Source: Pararhodobacter sp. (GTDB lineage: Bacteria; Pseudomonadota; Alphaproteobacteria; Rhodobacterales; Rhodobacteraceae). Taken from it: 64,000 bases of DNA. The notes beneath the pieces were generated by a model. That model had not been told where the DNA came from. It saw nothing but the letters and a program-made list of their open reading frames with translations, and made no database searches. Positions within the stretch are counted from its first letter, which is position 1. Every line of letters starts with the position of its first letter. This document shows, in pieces, positions 1 through 8,155 of this stretch. The stretch lies in NCBI RefSeq assembly GCF_034676545.1, contig NZ_JAUCBZ010000015.1, positions 2,573,001 through 2,637,000 of the forward strand, in the 5' to 3' direction. The position numbers and the translations under genes are program-made.

Positions 1-129
1 GCTCTGACCCGCGCGTTGATCGAAAAATTTGCCCCGGTCACGGATTTCTTTGCCATTGGCGATGAAATCTGGCGCAGCGACGATCCCGTGGCCGCGCTCA
101 AGGCCATGGTGGAGCCCTTGGGCTACTAG
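1..129 (+). CDS. thiE: Thiamine phosphate synthase, C-terminal end (partial)
   Basis: The window opens inside this gene; only the last 42 codons and a TAG stop are visible. The tail, containing APVTDFFAIGDEIW, resembles the C-terminus of ThiE of Rhodobacterales as I know it. ThiE is the TIM-barrel enzyme that joins the pyrimidine and thiazole halves into thiamine phosphate. The call rests on this short tail, so it is moderate. The TAG shares two bases with the TAG of the convergent gene olsA (shared sequence CTAG). Confidence 0.6.
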   Translation, partial: ALTRALIEKFAPVTDFFAIGDEIWRSDDPVAALKAMVEPLGY

Positions 130-1019
130 GTCTCGCGCATCACGCCTTCGGGTAAACGCTCAGTCAGGCTCTGACGCACCTGCGCTTCGCAATGGCGGGC
201 GATTTCCTTGCGGTTGGCAAACGCAGAAACCGGAACCGGCTCATGAAACACCAGGTCGATCCGACCCTGCGGGATTTGCGCGGCGACGCGCAGCAGATGC
301 GCGCCGAACGACAAATCGCCCCACCAGCCATAGAACCGGTCATCCCGTCCTTGTGGCGCAATATAGGCCAGCGTCACGGGCTGGATCGACAGAATCTCGG
401 CCAATCCATGCGTGAAGAACGCGGCGAACAGCGTCGGCTTGAACGGCAGGATGCGCACCCCGTCCGAATTCGTCCCCTCGGGGAAAAAGCACAGATGATG
501 CCCCGCCCGCAGCCGCGCCTCGAAGATCTCCTTTTGCAGTCGGGCATCGCGGGCATTGCGGCGAATGAACACCGTTCCGGTTGCCTTGGCCAGCCAGCCG
601 ATGCCGGGCCACGACGCGACCTCGGATTTTGAGACGAAATAGAGGCGCTGCGCGGCATTCAACGCGAAAATATCCAGCCATCCGACATGATTCGACACAA
701 CCGCACCGCGCCCGCGCATGGGCGCACCGGTCACCTGCAATCGGATGCCCAGAAAGAACAACGCGCCTTTGCAGACACCCTGCGTCACAAAGGGCGTGAT
801 CGGGCGTCGCAATCCGAACAAAGGCCGCTCAAAGATCCGTATGGTCAAGTGAATGGCCAGGCCGCCAAAAACCCAGACCACCAAAACCGGCAACCGCCAG
901 GCCAGAATCATCCAGCCCAATGGGCCAATGGGCACCGCGGGCGCCTCGCCTTCGGGCGAGCTCCAGGTCGGGTTGATGCCGTTGTCAGCGGCGGGCGGTT
1001 TTTCGGGTATAGTGGTCAA
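126..1019 (-). CDS. olsA: Lyso-ornithine lipid O-acyltransferase (PlsC family)
   Basis: This 297-residue membrane acyltransferase should add the second, ester-linked fatty acid to lyso-ornithine lipid. It has a hydrophobic segment at about residues 36-58, the HX4D catalytic motif as HVGWLD (residues 111-116) and the substrate motif FPEGT (179-183). PlsC proteins can instead make phosphatidic acid; the choice of OlsA rests on its position directly after olsB, with which it overlaps by 35 bases. No ATG lies near the start; the codon used here is TTG at 1019, preceded by GAGAG. The end overlaps the thiE stop codon tail to tail. Confidence 0.82.
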   Translation of the reverse strand: MTTIPEKPPAADNGINPTWSSPEGEAPAVPIGPLGWMILAWRLPVLVVWVFGGLAIHLTIRIFERPLFGLRRPITPFVTQGVCKGALFFLGIRLQVTGAPMRGRGAVVSNHVGWLDIFALNAAQRLYFVSKSEVASWPGIGWLAKATGTVFIRRNARDARLQKEIFEARLRAGHHLCFFPEGTNSDGVRILPFKPTLFAAFFTHGLAEILSIQPVTLAYIAPQGRDDRFYGWWGDLSFGAHLLRVAAQIPQGRIDLVFHEPVPVSAFANRKEIARHCEAQVRQSLTERLPEGVMRET

Positions 1020-1785
1020 CGGCTCTCTCGGACATGGTTGCGGTGTCGAGGATCAGGCAGACATCCGTCGTGTTGAAATCATGGTCGATAAAGGCTCCCT
1101 CACCGACAAAACCTCCCAGCCGCAAATAGGCGCGGATCAGAGGCGGGATCGCGGCAAGAGCCTCGGCCTGCACGACGCGTTCGATTGGCATCAAATCCAT
1201 CGGCTGGGCGTGATCAGGCCAGACCGTGACCCGCAACTCGGGCGGCGCAAGATGATGCGTATGGAGCCATGTCAGTGCAGCCGCATGATGCGCCGGATCC
1301 GTGCCGTGAAACGAGGCCACGCCAAACAAGATCTTGATATCGCGGGCCAGCACATAGGCGGCCAACCCGTTCCACAGATGCAACATCGCCACCCCGCGCC
1401 GGTGGTTGCGATGCACACAAGAGCGCCCCAGTTCCACCAGCTTGCGCCCGCTTCGCCGCAAGGGGCCCAGATCATATTCCGCATCAGAATAGAACCGGCC
1501 CAGAGCCTCGGCACGGTCTTGTGGCAACAAGCGGTAGGCACCGATCACATGGTCCAGGGTTTCGGGTGGGATATTGCGGTCGATCAGCAGCAGGTGGTCA
1601 AAATGCGGGTCGAGTAGATCGCGCTCGAGACGCTGCGCATGATCGACACTCAACCCGGTTGCGCCGAGTTCCTCAACGAAAACAGCATAGCGCAGCCGTT
1701 GCGCGGCCAACAGTTCAACCTCGCTCGAAGCCAGTCGAACGTCATAGGCCATCGTCTGTCGCTGCGCTGCTTGTAACCGGGTCAT
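985..1785 (-). CDS. olsB: L-ornithine N(alpha)-acyltransferase
   Basis: OlsB transfers a 3-hydroxy fatty acid from acyl carrier protein to the alpha-amino group of ornithine, the first step of ornithine lipid synthesis. The protein has the GNAT-like hemolysin/OlsB fold, with LRYAVFVEELGA near the N-terminus and VELGRSCVH in the centre. I chose the ATG at 1785 (266 residues); the frame stays open to 1869, but those extra residues are unlike the family. Another ATG lies at 1752. Ornithine lipids are phosphorus-free membrane lipids, often made when phosphate is short. A promoter and a palindrome lie just upstream. Confidence 0.85.
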   Translation of the reverse strand: MTRLQAAQRQTMAYDVRLASSEVELLAAQRLRYAVFVEELGATGLSVDHAQRLERDLLDPHFDHLLLIDRNIPPETLDHVIGAYRLLPQDRAEALGRFYSDAEYDLGPLRRSGRKLVELGRSCVHRNHRRGVAMLHLWNGLAAYVLARDIKILFGVASFHGTDPAHHAAALTWLHTHHLAPPELRVTVWPDHAQPMDLMPIERVVQAEALAAIPPLIRAYLRLGGFVGEGAFIDHDFNTTDVCLILDTATMSERAVDHYTRKTARR

Positions 1786-1793
1786 TGTCTCAC

Positions 1794-1836
1794 ATCCATT
1801 GCGCATGGATCTAGGGTGCAATCGCGCCTGTTGCAA
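1794..1836 (-). promoter_or_regulatory. Candidate olsB promoter with overlapping palindrome
   Basis: On the minus strand TTGCAA (1831-1836) and TAGATC (1808-1813) are separated by exactly 17 bases. The inverted repeat ATCCAT-N5-ATGGAT (1794-1810) overlaps the -10 element and the likely transcription start, about ten bases ahead of the olsB ATG. That placement suits a repressor site. The binding protein is unknown; I see no Pho box. Confidence 0.4.
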
Positions 1837-1888
1837 CGCCCCTTGCCTTGACGCACGCAAGAGTTGCACGATAGGCTTAGAATTCCCT

Positions 1889-2062
1889 TCAAGCCGTCGG
1901 CTGCCAGTCCAGAGTGATCACCCGTGTATCCACCACCACCTTGCCCGCCTCTTCGAAATTCACCGTCACGCGGTGCCCGACCACGGATTGCACCTGCCCC
2001 AGGCCCCAATCGGGCCTTGCCGGGTGGCGCACAAACATTCCGGGTTCAAGAAACTGGGACAT
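1889..2062 (-). CDS. DUF3553 domain protein
   Basis: A 57-residue protein starting MSQFLEPGMFVRHPARPDWG and ending at TGA. It matches the small DUF3553 family, whose hallmark is an N-terminal stretch in which a protein surface 'falls out of use' pattern VRHP..PDWG(L/I)GQVQS is followed by VNFEEAGK. Such CarD/Tudor-like beta folds are common near helicases and in alphaproteobacteria, but I know of no defined function. The ATG at 2062 is preceded by GAGG at good spacing. It lies divergent to chpT with only 25 bases between the two starts, so the promoters must overlap the coding regions. Confidence 0.75.
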   Translation of the reverse strand: MSQFLEPGMFVRHPARPDWGLGQVQSVVGHRVTVNFEEAGKVVVDTRVITLDWQPTA

Positions 2063-2087
2063 GGGACCTCGGATCGGATCATCAACA

Positions 2088-2657
2088 ATGACCGACGATA
2101 CTCTGGAACTTGCGGCGTTGATAGGCTCGCGGATGTGTCACGATCTGGTCAGCCCGCTGGGGGCCATCGGCAATGGCCTTGAGTTACTGCGCATGACGCA
2201 ACCGGCCAGTGCAGAATTGGAGCTGGTGGAAGAGGCCGTCAAGGTCGCGCAGGCGCGCGTGCGGCTTTTCCGACTGGCCTTTGGGGCAGCCTCGGCCGAA
2301 CAAAGCATCCGAGCGCGTGAGTTGGATGAGGCGTTGCAAGCCTTGAGCGCGAATGGCCGGATCAAAGTGGACGGCGCCGTCCCGGACGCGGTTCCCCGGG
2401 TCACCGCGCGCAGGTTGTGCCTTGCGGCGCTGTGCGCCGAGACAGCCTTGGCTTGGGGTGGCACGATTTCTGTAAGCCGTGACGGGCTGCGCGCCGAAGC
2501 CCCGCGCCTGAAGCTGGACGAGGCATTGTGGACTCCCTTGGCAAACGGAGTCCGCGCAACATCGCTGACCTCCGCCACGGTGCATTTCGGCTTGCTGGCC
2601 GACTCCGGAGTCGTTGCAGTCGCTTTCGACGACACCAGCTTGACGATCAGGGTCTGA
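2088..2657 (+). CDS. chpT: Histidine phosphotransferase ChpT
   Basis: A 189-residue protein with the DHp-like four-helix start SRMCHDLVSPLGAIGNGLE; His18 is the expected phosphorylated residue. ChpT carries phosphate from the hybrid kinase CckA to the response regulators CtrA and CpdR. In Rhodobacteraceae this relay controls motility, gene transfer agents and some cell-cycle genes rather than being essential. The C-terminal part resembles a degenerate ATPase domain, as in other ChpT proteins. I start at the ATG at 2088; an upstream extension to 1914 in the same frame is unlike the family. The end overlaps proA tail to tail by 11 bases. Confidence 0.85.
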   Translation: MTDDTLELAALIGSRMCHDLVSPLGAIGNGLELLRMTQPASAELELVEEAVKVAQARVRLFRLAFGAASAEQSIRARELDEALQALSANGRIKVDGAVPDAVPRVTARRLCLAALCAETALAWGGTISVSRDGLRAEAPRLKLDEALWTPLANGVRATSLTSATVHFGLLADSGVVAVAFDDTSLTIRV

Positions 2658-3909
2658 TCGCCCCGTCACCTTCGACAAGGTATTTGAAGCTGGTCAATTG
2701 CTCGGCCCCGACCGGCCCGCGTGCATGCAATTTCCCGGTTGCAATGCCGATTTCCGCGCCCATGCCGAACTCTCCGCCGTCGGCAAATTGCGTCGAGGCG
2801 TTGTGCATGACAATGGCGCTGTCTACCCGGTCAAAGAAACGCTGCGCGGCAACGGGATTTTCGGTCAGGATCGACTCGGTGTGTTGGCTGCCATAGCGCT
2901 GAATATGCGCGATGGCCCCGTCAACGCCGTCGACAATCTTTGCCGCGATGATCGCATCCAGGAATTCGCGCCCAAAATCCTCGGGTTGTGCGGGGACGGT
3001 CCCGGGGACCTCCAGCAACACGCCTTCGGTGCGCACTTCGACCCCGGCCTTGACCAGATCCTCGATCAAAACCGCGCCATGCGCGTCATAAAAACCTTGG
3101 TCGATCAGCAGGCATTCCGCCGCGCCGCAGATTCCGGTGCGACGGGTCTTGGCATTCAGGACCACGCGGCGCGCCTTGTCCAGATCGGCAGCGGCATCGG
3201 CGTAGACGTGGCAAATCCCCTCAAGATGGGCGAACACCGGAACGCGCGCTTCGGCTTGCACCAGACCGACCAGCCCCTTGCCGCCACGCGGGACGATCAC
3301 GTCGATCGCGCCGACCATGCGCAACATTTCCGTCACCGCTGCGCGGTCGCGTGTGGGAACCATCTGGATCGCCGCTTCGGGCAGGCCCGCCGCACGCAGC
3401 CCCTCAACCATGCAGCCATGCAACGCCGACGACGAGTGATAGCTCTCGGACCCGCCGCGCAGGATCACCGCATTGCCCGACTTCAGGCACAGCGCCGCGG
3501 CATCCGCTGTCACATTCGGGCGGCTTTCATAGATCACGCCAATCACGCCAAGCGGTGTGCGCACCCGGCGGATATGCAGCCCCGAGGGCATGTCCCATTC
3601 GGCAATCACCGCGCCAACCGGGTCATTTTGCCCGGCAATGGCGCGCAACCCGTCAACGATGGACTGAATCCGACCCTCATTGAGCATCAACCGGTCCATC
3701 ATCGCCTCTGACAGACCTTTGTCGCGACCATAGGCCAGATCCTTGGCATTGGCGGCCAATATATCGCGGCGCTGCGCCCAGACCGCCTCGGCGGCGGCGG
3801 TCAGGGCAAGGGTCTTGGCCTCTGGAGTCGCAAAGGCCAGATCTGCGGCTGCGGCCCGCGCGGCCACGCCAAGCGCCGCCATTTGCTGCGTGATTTCGGT
3901 TCCGTCCAT
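2647..3909 (-). CDS. proA: Gamma-glutamyl phosphate reductase
   Basis: ProA reduces gamma-glutamyl phosphate with NADPH to glutamate semialdehyde, the second step of proline synthesis in the cytoplasm. The protein has the normal length of 420 residues and the aldehyde-dehydrogenase fold, with the catalytic cysteine in the motif RRTGICGAAE. It starts with ATG. It lies 63 bases after proB on the same strand and is the last gene of the rplU-rpmA-GNAT-obgE-proB-proA cluster. Confidence 0.96.
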   Translation of the reverse strand: MDGTEITQQMAALGVAARAAAADLAFATPEAKTLALTAAAEAVWAQRRDILAANAKDLAYGRDKGLSEAMMDRLMLNEGRIQSIVDGLRAIAGQNDPVGAVIAEWDMPSGLHIRRVRTPLGVIGVIYESRPNVTADAAALCLKSGNAVILRGGSESYHSSSALHGCMVEGLRAAGLPEAAIQMVPTRDRAAVTEMLRMVGAIDVIVPRGGKGLVGLVQAEARVPVFAHLEGICHVYADAAADLDKARRVVLNAKTRRTGICGAAECLLIDQGFYDAHGAVLIEDLVKAGVEVRTEGVLLEVPGTVPAQPEDFGREFLDAIIAAKIVDGVDGAIAHIQRYGSQHTESILTENPVAAQRFFDRVDSAIVMHNASTQFADGGEFGMGAEIGIATGKLHARGPVGAEQLTSFKYLVEGDGAIRP

Positions 3910-3972
3910 GACACCACCCCCGTATTCGAGCCCCTCAAGCGAGGGGCAAAGCGTTCAACAGCCGAGCCTTGC

Positions 3973-5106
3973 TCAGACCACCATATCATCCCGATGGATC
4001 AGCGCCGCGCGGCCAGGATAGCCTAGGATTTCAGCGATCCGGTCGGTATGCTTGCCTAGGATAGCGCGCGTCTCATCGGCGGTATAGCGCACCAGCCCCT
4101 GCCCCAGCGCCTGCCCGTCCGGTCCGAGGATGGACACCGCATCGCCGCGCCCGAATTTCTGCTCGAGGCTGACAACCCCCGCTGGAAGCAGGGATTTTCC
4201 GGCTTGCAACGCCGCGACAGCGCCCGCATCAATGTGCAGCGCACCGCGCGGCTTCATCGCCGCAATCCAGCGTTTGCGCGCGGCTTGCGGGTCGCCGACG
4301 GCGGCGAACCAGGTGCAGGTCGCGCCTTGGGAAATCGCCAACAGGGGGCGCATCTGATTGCCCGACGCAATCACCATCGCACAGCCGCCCGCCGTCGCGG
4401 TGCGCGCAGCGGTGATCTTGGTTTTCATCCCGCCCTTGGACAGCCCAGAGACCGGGTCGCCCGCCATCGCCTCGATCTGTGGCGTAATCGCCTCGATAAA
4501 GGTCAAATGCGTGGCCCCGGGGTCGGTATGCGGGTTGCCGGTATAAAGCCCGTCCACATCCGATAACAGCACCAACTGATCCGCGCCCACCGTGATCGCG
4601 ATTTGCGCGGCCAGTCGGTCATTATCGCCATAGCGGATCTCATCCGTGGCGACGGTGTCATTTTCGTTGACGATGGGAACCGTTCCCAACGCCAACAACG
4701 TCTCCATCGTTGCGCGCGTGTTCAGATAGCGGCGACGATCCTCGGTATCATCCAGCGTGACCAGAACCTGCGCCGTGGTAATCCCATGCGGTGCCAGGGC
4801 TTCTTCATAGGCGCGCGCCAGTTGGATCTGGCCCACGGCCGCCGCCGCCTGCGATTGCTCCAGGGGCAATGCCCCCGCCGGCAACTTGAGCACCCGGCGA
4901 CCAAGGGCAATCGACCCCGACGACACCAGAACCACGTCAGCGCCGCGCTGTTTAGCGGCGATGACATCCAGGGCCAAGGCTTTGAGCCAGTCGGATTTCA
5001 AGCGTCCTGTCGTCGCATCCACCAGCAAGGCCGAGCCGATCTTGACGACCAGCCTGCGGGCTTTCAACAGGTCCGGAACATCGCGTGCGACACTCAGGGA
5101 CGCCAC
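3973..5106 (-). CDS. proB: Glutamate 5-kinase
   Basis: ProB phosphorylates glutamate to gamma-glutamyl phosphate and is the step usually inhibited by proline. The 377-residue protein has the amino-acid kinase domain (KIGSALLV near residue 22, VSSGSIALG, NENDTVATDEI) and a C-terminal PUA domain from about residue 280 (GALHIDAGAVAALQAGKSLLPAG). The start is GTG at 5106, preceded by GAGGAG. It overlaps the end of obgE by 13 bases, so the two are probably translationally coupled. Confidence 0.96.
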   Translation of the reverse strand: MASLSVARDVPDLLKARRLVVKIGSALLVDATTGRLKSDWLKALALDVIAAKQRGADVVLVSSGSIALGRRVLKLPAGALPLEQSQAAAAVGQIQLARAYEEALAPHGITTAQVLVTLDDTEDRRRYLNTRATMETLLALGTVPIVNENDTVATDEIRYGDNDRLAAQIAITVGADQLVLLSDVDGLYTGNPHTDPGATHLTFIEAITPQIEAMAGDPVSGLSKGGMKTKITAARTATAGGCAMVIASGNQMRPLLAISQGATCTWFAAVGDPQAARKRWIAAMKPRGALHIDAGAVAALQAGKSLLPAGVVSLEQKFGRGDAVSILGPDGQALGQGLVRYTADETRAILGKHTDRIAEILGYPGRAALIHRDDMVV

Positions 5107-6128
5107 GGCTCAATCTCCTCATCCGACGATGCCTCGGCGCGTTGCGCGGAAATCTCGGTCCAGATCGCGCGAAGCACCTGCAATACACCCTTGCTCGTCG
5201 CCGCCGACATCACATAGACCCGCGACCCGCAGGCTTGCTCAAGCGCCGCCGTCCGCTCGGCCAATTCTTCGTCGGTCAGGGCGTCCGATTTGTTCAATGC
5301 GACGATGCGCGGCTTTTCCGAGACGATTTCAGAATAGAGCTTCAACTCGGTGTCAATGATGCGAAAATCTTCGGCCACGTCCTCAGAGGTGCCATCGACA
5401 ATATGCAGCAACACCGAACAGCGTTCGATATGACCCAGAAACTGGTCCCCCAAACCCCGCCCCTCGCTGGCACCCTCGATGAGGCCGGGAATATCGGCCA
5501 TGACGAATTCGCGCCCGTCAATGCCCACAACGCCCAGATTGGGGTGAAGCGTCGTGAACGGATAATCGGCAATCTTGGGTCGCGCATTCGAGGTGGCCGC
5601 CAGAAAGGTTGACTTTCCGGCGTTGGGAAGCCCCGCCAAACCCGCATCGGCGATCAGTTTCAGGCGCAACCAGATCTCCCGCTCGACCCCCTCCTGGCCC
5701 GGGTTCGCGCGGCGCGGTGACTGGTTGGTGGACGACTTGAAATTCAGGTTGCCCCAACCGCCGTTGCCGCCCTTGGCCAGTAAATAGCGCTGCCCGACCT
5801 CGGTGACATCCACGATGACCGTTTCGCCGTCATCCTCCAGAATCTCGGTGCCAGCCGGGACCCGCAACACGATGTCATCGCCGTCCTTGCCGGTGCGCTG
5901 TTTGCCCATGCCCGGGCGCCCGTCGACGGCAAAAAAGTGCTGTTGATAGCGAAAGTCGATGAGGGTGTTCAGGGCCGGCACACATTCCACCCAGACATCG
6001 CCACCCCGCCCGCCGTCGCCGCCATCGGGCCCGCCGAATTCAATGAATTTTTCACGCCGGAAGCTGACGCAGCCGTTGCCGCCCGAGCCCGAGCGGATGG
6101 TAACCTTAGCGAGATCGAGAAATTTCAT
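5094..6128 (-). CDS. obgE: GTPase ObgE/CgtA
   Basis: A ribosome-associated GTPase acting late in 50S subunit assembly. The 344-residue protein has the glycine-rich Obg fold (about residues 1-158; GGDGGRGGDVWVE, PGQEG) followed by the G domain with Walker A GLPNAGKST, G3 DIPGLIEGA and G4 NKSD. It lacks the long C-terminal OCT domain of some homologues and ends in an acidic tail, which is common in proteobacteria. It follows the ribosomal genes rplU and rpmA, as in many genomes, and overlaps proB. Confidence 0.96.
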   Translation of the reverse strand: MKFLDLAKVTIRSGSGGNGCVSFRREKFIEFGGPDGGDGGRGGDVWVECVPALNTLIDFRYQQHFFAVDGRPGMGKQRTGKDGDDIVLRVPAGTEILEDDGETVIVDVTEVGQRYLLAKGGNGGWGNLNFKSSTNQSPRRANPGQEGVEREIWLRLKLIADAGLAGLPNAGKSTFLAATSNARPKIADYPFTTLHPNLGVVGIDGREFVMADIPGLIEGASEGRGLGDQFLGHIERCSVLLHIVDGTSEDVAEDFRIIDTELKLYSEIVSEKPRIVALNKSDALTDEELAERTAALEQACGSRVYVMSAATSKGVLQVLRAIWTEISAQRAEASSDEEIEPWRP

Positions 6129-6246
6129 GTCAGGGGTCCAGGGTTGCGCTGGCGACTGCGATAGCCCGTCACGCGCGGTGGATCAAGGCCCGCACGGTTG
6201 TGCCGGGCAGGAATGCCGGCGGTCCGGCGTGATTGCGCGGCGCCGG

Positions 6247-6792
6247 TCAGCCCATGAGCCGCAGATAGGTCCAGGTCGGCACCGCGCAGTTGCGAGAGAC
6301 GGCAAAGGCTTCGGCGTCGCCGATATACTCAAAGCCAGCGTGGGTCAGAATGCGCGCCGACACGGGGTTGTCCTGAAACACCTCGGCGAACACGGTTCGG
6401 TTGTCGTGTGGATTGTTGTCCAGCAGAACACGCACCGCTTCGGAGGCCACGCCCGAATGCCAATAGTCTGGCGCGATCCAATAGCCGATCTGACTTTGAC
6501 TGCGGTCCAGCGCCTTGAGCGAGATCACCCCCAGCAGCGAAACACCATACGTCTCTGTGCCATCAATGGCCCAAACGTCTTCTTCACGGTCATCGGCCAT
6601 TGCGGCGTTGATAAAGGTCGCACTTGCCTCAGGTGGCAAGGGGTGCGGAATTGACCGCGTTCCAAAGGCGACCCTCTTGTCGGATGAATATTTGGCGAGC
6701 AGAGCCACGTCATCGGCGCGCAATGGTCGCAAAACCAGCCGTTCAGACGTTATCACGGGTTGCGTGCGGTCGCTTGGGGTCTTCACGGGCAT
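6247..6792 (-). CDS. GNAT family N-acetyltransferase (RimJ/RimL-like)
   Basis: A GNAT acetyltransferase of the RimJ/RimL group, with TSERLVLRPLRADDV at the N-terminus and the C-terminal IGYWIAPDYWHSGVASEAVRVLL / NPVSARILTHAGFEYIG pattern that forms the acetyl-CoA site. I start at the ATG at 6792 (181 residues); a TTG at 6822 in frame would add ten residues. GNAT genes between rpmA and obgE are usual in Rhodobacteraceae. The substrate is unknown; a ribosomal protein is possible from the context, but this is inference. Confidence 0.8.
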   Translation of the reverse strand: MPVKTPSDRTQPVITSERLVLRPLRADDVALLAKYSSDKRVAFGTRSIPHPLPPEASATFINAAMADDREEDVWAIDGTETYGVSLLGVISLKALDRSQSQIGYWIAPDYWHSGVASEAVRVLLDNNPHDNRTVFAEVFQDNPVSARILTHAGFEYIGDAEAFAVSRNCAVPTWTYLRLMG

Positions 6793-6846
6793 GGCGGTGT
6801 ACTTGACTGCTCTGTTGGACAAGCCTTGTTGGCTGAATAAGTTAGA

Positions 6847-6869
6847 GGCCGGCAGTTTCCTGACCGGCC
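6847..6869 (-). terminator. Hairpin after rpmA (weak terminator or processing site)
   Basis: GGCCGG and CCGGCC flank an 11-base loop between rpmA and the GNAT gene. There is no T run behind it on the minus strand, so it may only reduce read-through from the highly expressed ribosomal genes into the rest of the operon. Confidence 0.3.
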
Positions 6870-6900
6870 CCTTGTAACAGCGAAATGTTAAATCCGTGTG

Positions 6901-7170
6901 TTACTCGGCGGCCTCGGCTACCGGGACGACCGACACGAAGCTGCGCCCTTTCAGGCCCTTGGTGAACGAGATCTGGCCGTCCGACAGTGCGAACAGCGTG
7001 TGATCACGCCCCATGCCAACGCCCTCGCCCGGCCAGTGCTTGGTGCCGCGTTGACGCACGATGATGTTGCCAGCGATGACCGACTGACCACCATACAATT
7101 TCACGCCCAAGCGACGTCCGACTGAGTCGCGACCGTTGCGGGATGAACCGCCTGCTTTTTTGTGAGCCAT
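6901..7170 (-). CDS. rpmA: 50S ribosomal protein L27
   Basis: L27 lies next to the peptidyl transferase centre, with its N-terminal tail reaching the tRNA ends. The 89-residue protein begins MAHKKAGGSSRNGRDS and continues with GVKLYGGQSVIAGNIIVRQ, both diagnostic for the family. It lies six bases after rplU and is surely co-transcribed with it. Confidence 0.98.
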   Translation of the reverse strand: MAHKKAGGSSRNGRDSVGRRLGVKLYGGQSVIAGNIIVRQRGTKHWPGEGVGMGRDHTLFALSDGQISFTKGLKGRSFVSVVPVAEAAE

Positions 7171-7176
7171 GAGGTG

Positions 7177-7890
7177 TTACTCCTTCTCAGCGGCCAAAGT
7201 AGCGGCCTGTTCGATCCAATTGTCACGCGCGATACGGCCTTTGAACGACAGCTTGTCATCCATATAGGCAATGCCGGCTTCGTCCCAGGCCGCGATCTGA
7301 TCAAAATGGAAGACACCATTTTCATGCAGCGTGCCCTCAAGCTTCGGCCCGACGCCCGAGATCTTTTTCAGATCGTCAGCCACGCCACCACGAGCTTCGG
7401 TCAGCAGGTTTGCCGGACGCACTGCCGCGACTTCTGCGGCGGGTGCAGCAGCAGCTTTGGCCGGTGCCTTCTTGGCAGCCTTTGGTGCCGAAACGGCCGC
7501 AGAAGCGCCGGCAGCCAGCGCCGCACCCGAAACCGAGCCAGAGCCGATCGCGGCTTTGACGCCCGACGCATCCGCGCCCGAGGACAGGATATCGGTCACA
7601 CGAACCAGCGTCAGCTTTTGACGATGTCCCTTGGTGCGCTGCGAGCTGTGCTTGCGGCGACGCTTGACGAAGTGGATGACCTTGTCACCCTTGATCTGGT
7701 CGATGACCTGAGCCTGAACAGCCGCGCCCGCAACAAGCGGAGCACCGATCACGGTCTCGTCGCCACCAACCATCAGAATTTCGTTGAACTGCACGGTTTC
7801 ACCAGCATCGGCCGCCAGACGTTCGACGCGCAAGACGTCTCCCGACTGAACACGGTACTGCTTGCCACCAGTTTTGAGGACTGCAAACAT
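7177..7890 (-). CDS. rplU: 50S ribosomal protein L21 with long C-terminal HhH extension
   Basis: Residues 1-103 are a normal L21, starting MFAVLKTGGKQYRV and ending near HSSQRTKGHRQKLTLVRV; L21 binds 23S rRNA domain II with L20. The protein then continues to 237 residues. The extension is an Ala/Lys-rich linker (about 120-165) followed by a folded-looking domain containing DDLKKISGVGPKLEGTLHE, a helix-hairpin-helix-like unit of the kind found at the end of NuoE-related and predicted nuclease proteins. The ATG at 7890 is the L21 start. L21 proteins with such tails occur in related alphaproteobacteria; the role of the tail is not known to me. Confidence 0.95.
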   Translation of the reverse strand: MFAVLKTGGKQYRVQSGDVLRVERLAADAGETVQFNEILMVGGDETVIGAPLVAGAAVQAQVIDQIKGDKVIHFVKRRRKHSSQRTKGHRQKLTLVRVTDILSSGADASGVKAAIGSGSVSGAALAAGASAAVSAPKAAKKAPAKAAAAPAAEVAAVRPANLLTEARGGVADDLKKISGVGPKLEGTLHENGVFHFDQIAAWDEAGIAYMDDKLSFKGRIARDNWIEQAATLAAEKE

Positions 7891-7971
7891 CGTCCTGTTT
7901 TCCTTCGTATTGCCCGCGTCCTGTGGCCCCCGTTGCCGGGTGTTTGTGGCTGTTGCCGCCGTCGAACTGCG

Positions 7972-8028
7972 CCCCTCGCGTTCGAGGGGATGTTGAAAAT
8001 GCACAGACCCCGCAACGAATGTGCGGGG
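7972..8028 (-). other. rplU leader region with two GC hairpins
   Basis: Upstream of rplU two perfect 7-bp hairpins occur in the likely 5' untranslated region: CCCCTCG-CGTT-CGAGGGG (7972-7989) and a stem of CCCCGCA/TGCGGGG (8008-8028). On the minus strand the second is followed by TCTGTGCATTTT, a weak terminator-like run. Ribosomal-protein leaders are often autoregulated, so this may be such a leader, but no known leader class is recognised. Confidence 0.3.
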
Positions 8029-8112
8029 CTTGCGCGGGTTCTATCGGTCATGAGCTATGGAAAGTCAAGTGGATGCTCTGGAAGAACCTTCAGACGACCG
8101 GGTCGATTGAAA

Positions 8113-8137
8113 GGGCCCGAGCGGTATGCTCAGGCCC
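8113..8137 (-). terminator. Terminator after the S1 protease gene
   Basis: A 10-bp stem with one G-U pair (GGGCCTGAGC / GCTCGGGCCC on the minus strand) around a 5-base loop, 19 bases after the protease stop codon. It is followed by TTTC only, so termination may be partial. Confidence 0.55.
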
Positions 8138-8155
8138 GTCCGGTATCTTTTGGGA

